From assembly GCA_002403095.1 (NCBI GenBank), contig DHHC01000016.1, positions 62,001-126,000 of the forward strand: a stretch of DNA of 64,000 nt, written 5' to 3'. Under the pieces are notes generated by a model. It did no database searches. It was not told where the DNA came from and saw only the letters and a list, made by a program, of their open reading frames with translations. This stretch comes from Leptolinea sp. UBA4782 (GTDB lineage Bacteria > Chloroflexota > Anaerolineae > Anaerolineales > Anaerolineaceae). The position numbers and the translations under genes are program-made. Below are positions 59,326-64,000 of the stretch, one piece after another (positions within the stretch are counted from its first letter, which is position 1; each line of letters starts with the position of its first letter).

Positions 59326-60843
59326 TCATTCTTCTTCACGTTCTCGCAAGTGCGGGAACAAAATGACCTCACGGATGGTGCGGTTGTCGGTCAGCAGCAT
59401 CACCAGCCTGTCCACCCCCATCCCAAAACCGCCGTTCGGCGGCATCCCGTACGCCATCGCCCGCAGGTAATCTTCGTCCATCGGGTGGCGCTCTTCATCT
59501 TCCTTCTCATACGCCCGCCCCATTTCCAGGAAACGGCTTTCCTGGTCAAACGGGTCGTTCAATTCCGTAAAGGCATTGCACAATTCCATCCCGCCCACAA
59601 ATCCCTCAAACCGTTCCACGGTATTGGGGTCGCCCGGCTTGCTCTTTGCCAGCGGCGAGATATCCCGCGGGTAATCGTACATGAAAGTGGGCTGGATAAA
59701 GCTCGGCTCGAGGTAATCGCTCGTCAGCCCTTCGATCATCTTGCCGCGCGTCAGGTTGGGGTTGTGTTCAATTCCTTTCTTGTACAGCGCTGCAGAAAGG
59801 CTTTCTGCTGTCGGGTGCTCGTAGATATCCACGCCCACCACTTCCAGCAGCCCCTGGCGCATTTCAATCCTCCGCCAGGGCGGGTTGAAATCGAGCTCCT
59901 GCCCGTTATACATGACCTTGCGGGTGCCGAGCACCTTATCACATACTTCCGCCACCATTTGCTCGGTCAATTCCATTACCTTGAGATAGTCAGCATACGC
60001 CCAGTAGAATTCCAGCTGGGTGAATTCGGGGTTGTGCTTGAAGGAGACGCCCTCATTGCGGAAATCGCGCCCGATCTCGTATACCCTGTCCACCATGCCG
60101 ACTAGCAGGCGTTTGAGGTAAAGCTCAAACGAGATGCGCAGGTACAGGCTTTGTTTTAACTGGTTGTGGAAGGTGGTAAAAGGCCGTGCAGCCGCGCCGC
60201 CATAAATGGGCTGCAGGATGGGTGTTTCCACCTCCACAAAACCGTGGTCGTCCAGAAAATTGCGCAGTGTCTTCACTACCGCCGCCCGGGCGGTAAATAC
60301 CTTGCGTACCTCCGGGTTTACCACCAGGTCAGCGTAACGCTGGCGGTAGCGGGTTTCCGGGTCGGTCAATCCTGCATGGTGGATCACCTTTCCATCCACC
60401 ACCTCATCCTTGGCTGCCGGCAGGGGCGAGATCGCCTTGGCCAACATACGGAAAGACAGCACCTGTAGGGTCGGTTCACCGGTGCGTGTGCGCATCAGGT
60501 TGCCTGTGCCCTCGATGAAATCGCCCAGGTCGTACTCGCTGCTGAGCAGCGCCAGGTTCTCCTCTCCAACCTCATTGATGCGGAAGAAGAACTGCAGCCG
60601 GCCAGTTCCATCCTCCACCTGGGCAAAGGTCAACTTGCCCATTGGGCGCATAGCCCGGATACGGCCTGCCAGGGTCACATTTTGGGGTGGGGTTTCGCCA
60701 GCCTTTTCTGCTGCTTCGAGCAAGGTTAACGCTTCCTGCATGGTATGGGTCGGGTTGGCGCGGGTCGGGTAAGGTTCAATTCCCCTTTCCCGCAGCCGGT
60801 TTACCTTTTCTACCCGTATTTTTTCTAGATCGGTTAGTTCCAT
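59326..60843 (-). CDS. lysS: Lysyl-tRNA synthetase, class II
   Basis: A 505-residue synthetase. The OB-fold anticodon domain (PPQNVTLAGRIRAMRPMG) precedes the class II core: motif 1 around NFLDDHGFVEVETPIL, motif 2 FRNEGVSFKHNPEFTQLEFYWA and motif 3 GFGMGVDRLVML. Complete and normal. It follows greA on the same strand, separated by a GC-rich hairpin. Confidence 0.96.
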   Translation of the reverse strand: MELTDLEKIRVEKVNRLRERGIEPYPTRANPTHTMQEALTLLEAAEKAGETPPQNVTLAGRIRAMRPMGKLTFAQVEDGTGRLQFFFRINEVGEENLALLSSEYDLGDFIEGTGNLMRTRTGEPTLQVLSFRMLAKAISPLPAAKDEVVDGKVIHHAGLTDPETRYRQRYADLVVNPEVRKVFTARAAVVKTLRNFLDDHGFVEVETPILQPIYGGAAARPFTTFHNQLKQSLYLRISFELYLKRLLVGMVDRVYEIGRDFRNEGVSFKHNPEFTQLEFYWAYADYLKVMELTEQMVAEVCDKVLGTRKVMYNGQELDFNPPWRRIEMRQGLLEVVGVDIYEHPTAESLSAALYKKGIEHNPNLTRGKMIEGLTSDYLEPSFIQPTFMYDYPRDISPLAKSKPGDPNTVERFEGFVGGMELCNAFTELNDPFDQESRFLEMGRAYEKEDEERHPMDEDYLRAMAYGMPPNGGFGMGVDRLVMLLTDNRTIREVILFPHLREREEE

Positions 60844-60865
60844 AATCTTCCCTTATTAACAAACT

Positions 60866-60893
60866 GCCCCGCCCAGAATGGATCGGGCGGGGC
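60866..60893 (-). terminator. GC-rich hairpin between greA and lysS
   Basis: GCCCCGCCC (60866-60874) and GGGCGGGGC (60885-60893), followed on the minus strand by AGTTTGTTAATAAG. With its weak T-tract it may terminate part of the greA transcript and attenuate lysS, or protect the mRNA end. Confidence 0.55.
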
Positions 60894-60912
60894 TGAAATT
60901 TTTGCCCCGGGT

Positions 60913-61377
60913 TTACTCTACCTTTAATACCTGCACCACGAAAGACCCGGCTGGCGCATCCACCTGCACGGTATCTCCCACTTTATGGTTCAGCAATGCG
61001 CGTCCAATGGGTGATTCGTTGGAGATCAGCCCGGATTGGGGGTCGGCTTCGGCTGCGCCCACGATCGTATAGGTCTCAGGCTCCATACCTTCTTCCTGGA
61101 TGGTTACCTTGGTACCCACCTGGATCACATCGCGCGCAACGCTTGACTCGTCAATCACCCTCGCAGTTGCCAGGATGATCTCAAGCTCTTTAATGCGTCC
61201 TTCGACGAAAGCCTGCTCATTTTTCGCAGCTTCGTATTCCGCATTCTCGATCAGCTCTCCGCCTTCCATGGCTTCATGCAGCCGCTCAGCGATCTCCTGC
61301 CGCTTGGTGGTGCGCAGGTATTCGAGCTCTTCTTGCAGCTTGCGGTGTCCTTCACTGGTTAAGAATGTAATCGGCAT
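60913..61377 (-). CDS. greA: Transcription elongation factor GreA
   Basis: A 154-residue RNA-polymerase factor that rescues backtracked complexes. The N-terminal coiled coil (GHRKLQEELEYLRTTKRQEI, ELIENAEYEAAKNEQAFVE) includes the acidic tip; the C-terminal FKBP-like domain has TYTIVGAAEADPQSGLIS and SPIGRALLNHKVGD. ATG 61377 has AAGGA upstream and gives the standard N-terminus MPITFLTSEG. Confidence 0.96.
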   Translation of the reverse strand: MPITFLTSEGHRKLQEELEYLRTTKRQEIAERLHEAMEGGELIENAEYEAAKNEQAFVEGRIKELEIILATARVIDESSVARDVIQVGTKVTIQEEGMEPETYTIVGAAEADPQSGLISNESPIGRALLNHKVGDTVQVDAPAGSFVVQVLKVE

Positions 61378-61507
61378 CTCATTATTCCTTAAGACAAAAT
61401 ATTGTTGTTCGGCTGGTATTGGATGTACCTTGTTAAAAGAAAGAAAACCACTCCAGATGGAGCGATTTAGGCAGATAACGGGTATTCCTACCCCTTTGAT
61501 TGCCAAT

Positions 61508-61536
61508 ATAATATCATACCTGTAAGGTTAATGCAA
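61508..61536 (-). promoter_or_regulatory. Promoter of greA
   Basis: On the minus strand TTGCAT (61536-61531), 17-nt spacer and TATTAT (61513-61508). The resulting leader of about 124 nt to ATG 61377 is long for this window. Confidence 0.6.
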
Positions 61537-61559
61537 GATGATAAAGCCAGGCCTGGCCC

Positions 61560-63485
61560 TTAACGGAGTTGCGTGCTTCTCCACAAGGATATCTCGCCTG
61601 TACTGGAGATGGTGATAACCCTGCTTTTCTGCAGGGTCGTAGCGGCGCCGGTTACTTTATAGTCACCCCAGGAAAAACTCTCCAGCAGCTGCAATCCGGC
61701 AACATCCCAGAGCTCGATTACAGGGGTGACCGTGCGCACACAGCGGAAGGCGCCAGTTGAATCCAGGAAGAACGTACCGTAATCTGCGTTGAGGTTAAAA
61801 TCAGTGACCAGCTGCTGGGCAGCATAATCCCACACCTGGGCGGCAGAACGGAGATTACCAACCAGCACCTGGGAATTTCCTGACCCAAAGATTACCTGCC
61901 CGGCATCCCTGACCCCGCTCTGCCAGGCAGCCGTAAGTTGTCCGGTCTGCATGTTCCAGACAGCCATGTTTCCCTGTTCCGTTGCCCCGGCTACCGCTGA
62001 ACCGTCCGGGGAAATGGCCGCTACTGCAAAGCCTTCCTGCTGGGCAGCAGCCGGCAGCTGGAGGTATTGGACGGCATCACCCGAGAATTGTGACACCAAC
62101 TTCAATACATTCAGCGCTTTCCCTTCCTGCCAGACTGCCATCTGGTTACCCGAGCTGAATGCAAAACGGTTAACCCCTGCCAGGGTATAGCGCTGGTTGC
62201 CGCCCGGAATATTGTACATGCCCACCGCGGCGATTCCGGTACATGCCCCATCCAGGGCAGGGCAGTAACCTGCCAGCAACCCGGACCCATCCAGCGTAAA
62301 TGCAAGCTGTACTGAAATGACAGCTCCAGTGTCAGTCAATAGCTGTGCTGTGCCTTCTTCTTCCCATCGTTCTGTCTCCCAGATGGAGAGAATGCCAACC
62401 TCATCAACCGCTGCCAGGCGCTTTCCGTCATCGCTGAAGACTGCCGCGAGCAGCCTTGCCGTAAGGTTGGTTTCAAAAACAACCTCACCGGTCTCCAAAC
62501 GAATCACCTTAACCTGCCGGCTTCCAGTCTGGTAAGCAAGGAACCTGCCGGATGCATCAACTGCAAAGACACCTGCAGTCCCTTCCGTCTGCATGCCGCC
62601 TGGAATCACCATTACCAGGGCGGGATCAACCGTGGGCGCTGGTGTTGAGGTTGGCGCCGGGGTGGGTACAGGGGTAAAAGTTGCCGGCAGAACAGGCTGT
62701 ACAGCCGGAGCCCCCGCAGTTGCTGTATCGGATGCAGGTGCGACAAGGTACGATGATTCCGGAGCCAGGGAAAACAGCAGCTCGCGGGTTGTATGCCCTG
62801 TACCCACCCACCAGGCGATGAACACAATCGAAAACAAGATTGCCAGCATAACCAGGATGGCAAACACTTTGAAAACAAAACCAAAAATAGATTTCTTCCC
62901 GGAGGGTTTGTGCAACACTGCTTGTTGCTCATGTTCCGCCTGCCCTGTTGCAAGGCTTGCGCCTGCCGGCACTGATGTGGCCTCAGCCAGCGGCAATTCT
63001 TTTGATAAATGCTCTGTGCCGGGTTCGCCAGGCTCGACCGCTAATCCTGATTTGCTTTCCAGCAGGGAGATCGGCTTTTCTCCAGTTGATGTACTGCTCT
63101 TGTTGACCGGCGGAGCTTCACCCTGCATTTCCCTGATCCAGCCACCCGGCAACAGGATATCCTCTTCAGCAGACTGGGCTTCCAGATCCTCGACATGCTT
63201 CGCCCCACCGAATTGGGGGGAACCGGCTTGGGTGTCCGCAGTGTTCTTTTGAGATGCAAGCATAACCAGGGCTTGTTTCACTTCAGCATTATCCGGATTT
63301 GCTTTCAGGCAAAGCCGGAGAGTCGCAATTCGCTCATCCAGATGCTCGATCGTCGCCACCAGCCACATCCAGGAAGGCACATCCTGCGGATCGTTGCGGA
63401 TACATTCCAGGAGTACTTGCCGGGCTTCATCAACCCTTCCCTTCTGGTACAAATGGATCGCGGCACTGCGTGTCAGGTCATGCAT
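61560..63485 (-). CDS. Membrane protein with TPR-like head and WD40-like outside domain
   Basis: A 641-residue protein. Residues 1-75 are TPR-like (AARQV-type GRVDEARQVLLECIRNDPQDVP, then LKANPDNAEVKQALVML); a long Ser/Glu linker leads to one TM helix (FKVFAILVMLAILFSIVFIAWWVG) at about 205-228. After a Thr/Pro spacer the C-terminal 330 residues form a beta-propeller of WD40-like blades (AVFSDDGKRLAAVDEVGILSIWETE, VAAISPDGSAVAGATEQGNMAVWNMQTG). Start 63485 was preferred since it begins the TPR helix; the frame extends to 63566. No ribosome binding site is obvious. Confidence 0.75.
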   Translation of the reverse strand: MHDLTRSAAIHLYQKGRVDEARQVLLECIRNDPQDVPSWMWLVATIEHLDERIATLRLCLKANPDNAEVKQALVMLASQKNTADTQAGSPQFGGAKHVEDLEAQSAEEDILLPGGWIREMQGEAPPVNKSSTSTGEKPISLLESKSGLAVEPGEPGTEHLSKELPLAEATSVPAGASLATGQAEHEQQAVLHKPSGKKSIFGFVFKVFAILVMLAILFSIVFIAWWVGTGHTTRELLFSLAPESSYLVAPASDTATAGAPAVQPVLPATFTPVPTPAPTSTPAPTVDPALVMVIPGGMQTEGTAGVFAVDASGRFLAYQTGSRQVKVIRLETGEVVFETNLTARLLAAVFSDDGKRLAAVDEVGILSIWETERWEEEGTAQLLTDTGAVISVQLAFTLDGSGLLAGYCPALDGACTGIAAVGMYNIPGGNQRYTLAGVNRFAFSSGNQMAVWQEGKALNVLKLVSQFSGDAVQYLQLPAAAQQEGFAVAAISPDGSAVAGATEQGNMAVWNMQTGQLTAAWQSGVRDAGQVIFGSGNSQVLVGNLRSAAQVWDYAAQQLVTDFNLNADYGTFFLDSTGAFRCVRTVTPVIELWDVAGLQLLESFSWGDYKVTGAATTLQKSRVITISSTGEISLWRSTQLR

Positions 63486-63601
63486 AAGGTTGGATAACGG
63501 GCAAGTATGGTGCCAATAACCGGGTAATGTCTTATCATATTGGTTAAGTGAATAACCGTGCCCCAATACAGGCGGCTGTACTATAATAATTGTACCTGAA
63601 A

Positions 63602-63620
63602 CCCATTACGCCGTAATGGG
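63602..63620. promoter_or_regulatory. Palindrome CCCATTACG-C-CGTAATGGG
   Basis: A perfect 9-1-9 inverted repeat in the divergent gap (63486-63757) between the TPR/WD40-like gene and the MalT-type regulator, 15 nt past a TATAAT at 63582-63587. No T-tract follows. A repressor or regulator operator is the likeliest use. Confidence 0.5.
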
Positions 63621-63757
63621 ATATGCTGGCATGCACCACCTGCAGGGGTTATGTTAAGTTGACCCTTGTATTGGTATATCTGGCTGGTGCCTATAGAATT
63701 TCACAACAAAGCAGGAATGCAAGCTGCCTGCGGTCATTTACTGGAAAACCTGGCTGA

Positions 63758-64000
63758 ATGAACCTGGAAATACCTGTTACCCGTACCCGCATCATCGTCC
63801 CACGTGTCAGGAATGACTTCCTTTCACGGCCGCGCTTGCTGGATATTCTTGACAGCTTGCTGGAGAAGAAGATCATCTTGGTCTCCGCCCCTGCCGGGTA
63901 CGGGAAAACATCGCTGCTGGTGGACTTTGCCAGCCGCGTTAAGATCCCGGTCTGCTGGTATGCCATTGATCCGCTGGACCAGGATCCGCTTCGGTTCATC
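63758..64000 (+). CDS. MalT-type (STAND ATPase, LuxR family) regulator, 5' part only
   Basis: The first 81 residues of a large regulator cut by the right edge. The opening MNLEIPVTRTRIIVPRVR, then FLSRPRLLDILDSLL and Walker A SAPAGYGKTSLLVDFA, with CWYAIDPLDQDP after it, is the standard start of MalT-like ATPases, which end in TPR repeats and a LuxR DNA-binding domain about 800-900 residues later. It lies just downstream of a 19-bp palindrome. Confidence 0.88.
   Translation, partial: MNLEIPVTRTRIIVPRVRNDFLSRPRLLDILDSLLEKKIILVSAPAGYGKTSLLVDFASRVKIPVCWYAIDPLDQDPLRFI

Overview
The window reads as chromosomal DNA of a monoderm-type bacterium of the Chloroflexota, most likely class Anaerolineae. 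This is inferred from the combination of many lipoproteins with Thr/Pro-rich linkers, a MalT-type STAND regulator, LysM and SH3 lipoproteins, TPR-headed proteins, and a dnaB/DnaD/DnaC-type replication cluster. No phage, IS element, CRISPR array or rRNA operon is visible. The DNA is densely coded, with many 4-bp ATGA overlaps between neighbouring genes.

Layout. 1-7 kb: a proline-catabolism aldehyde dehydrogenase cut by the window edge, a membrane thioredoxin, a PIG-L deacetylase, a DUF3298 lipoprotein, a MoeB-rhodanese protein, a pyrimidine 5'-nucleotidase-like HAD enzyme and a Ctp protease. 7-11 kb: a replication operon (BFN-domain protein, DnaB helicase, DnaD-like protein, and a DnaC-like loader with two complete AAA+ domains). 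11.1-14.2 kb: a cobalamin riboswitch with an intrinsic terminator controlling btuF-btuC-btuD. 14.2-23.7 kb: surface lipoproteins, Hsp20, a cysteine desulfurase-like enzyme, a single-chain DppB-DppC permease and a C39-like peptidase. 23.7-30.6 kb: sbcD-sbcC followed by two glycosyltransferases and small proteins. 31.7-35.2 kb: nurA, a HAS-like protein and herA. 35.2-39.2 kb (minus strand): DUF212 protein, xseB, xseA, isochorismatase-like hydrolase and a duplicated lipoprotein. 39.2-42.4 kb: an orphan DNA methyltransferase, an SH3 lipoprotein, rsmI and rsmE. 42.4-53.6 kb (minus strand): ftsK, NUDIX, anti-sigma, ECF sigma, TPR protein, polA, and a fusion protein with receiver-like, roadblock-like and transposase-like domains. 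53.8-58.6 kb: an S41 protease lipoprotein, a membrane coiled-coil-like protein, a flavodiiron protein and an OsmC peroxidase. 58.7-59.3 kb: tRNA-Gly, an unannotated structured RNA candidate and tRNA-Arg. 59.3-64 kb: lysS, greA, a TPR/WD40-like membrane protein and the start of a MalT-type regulator.

The most interesting signals are: (1) a roughly 205-nt structured RNA candidate with its own promoter, a long closing stem and a U-tract, at about 58960-59164; (2) a protein fusing a degenerate receiver, a roadblock-like region and a catalytically dead IS200-type (Y1) transposase fold, next to polA; (3) a tandem, double-headed DnaC-type helicase loader; (4) NurA, HAS protein and HerA encoded 4 kb after SbcCD, which recalls the archaeal end-resection set; (5) a TPR-DppB-DppC permease fusion without a nearby binding protein or ATPase; (6) repeated extended -10 boxes placed 6-7 nt before start codons, which points to leaderless mRNAs.

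All functional calls rest on reading motifs by eye. No database search was possible.
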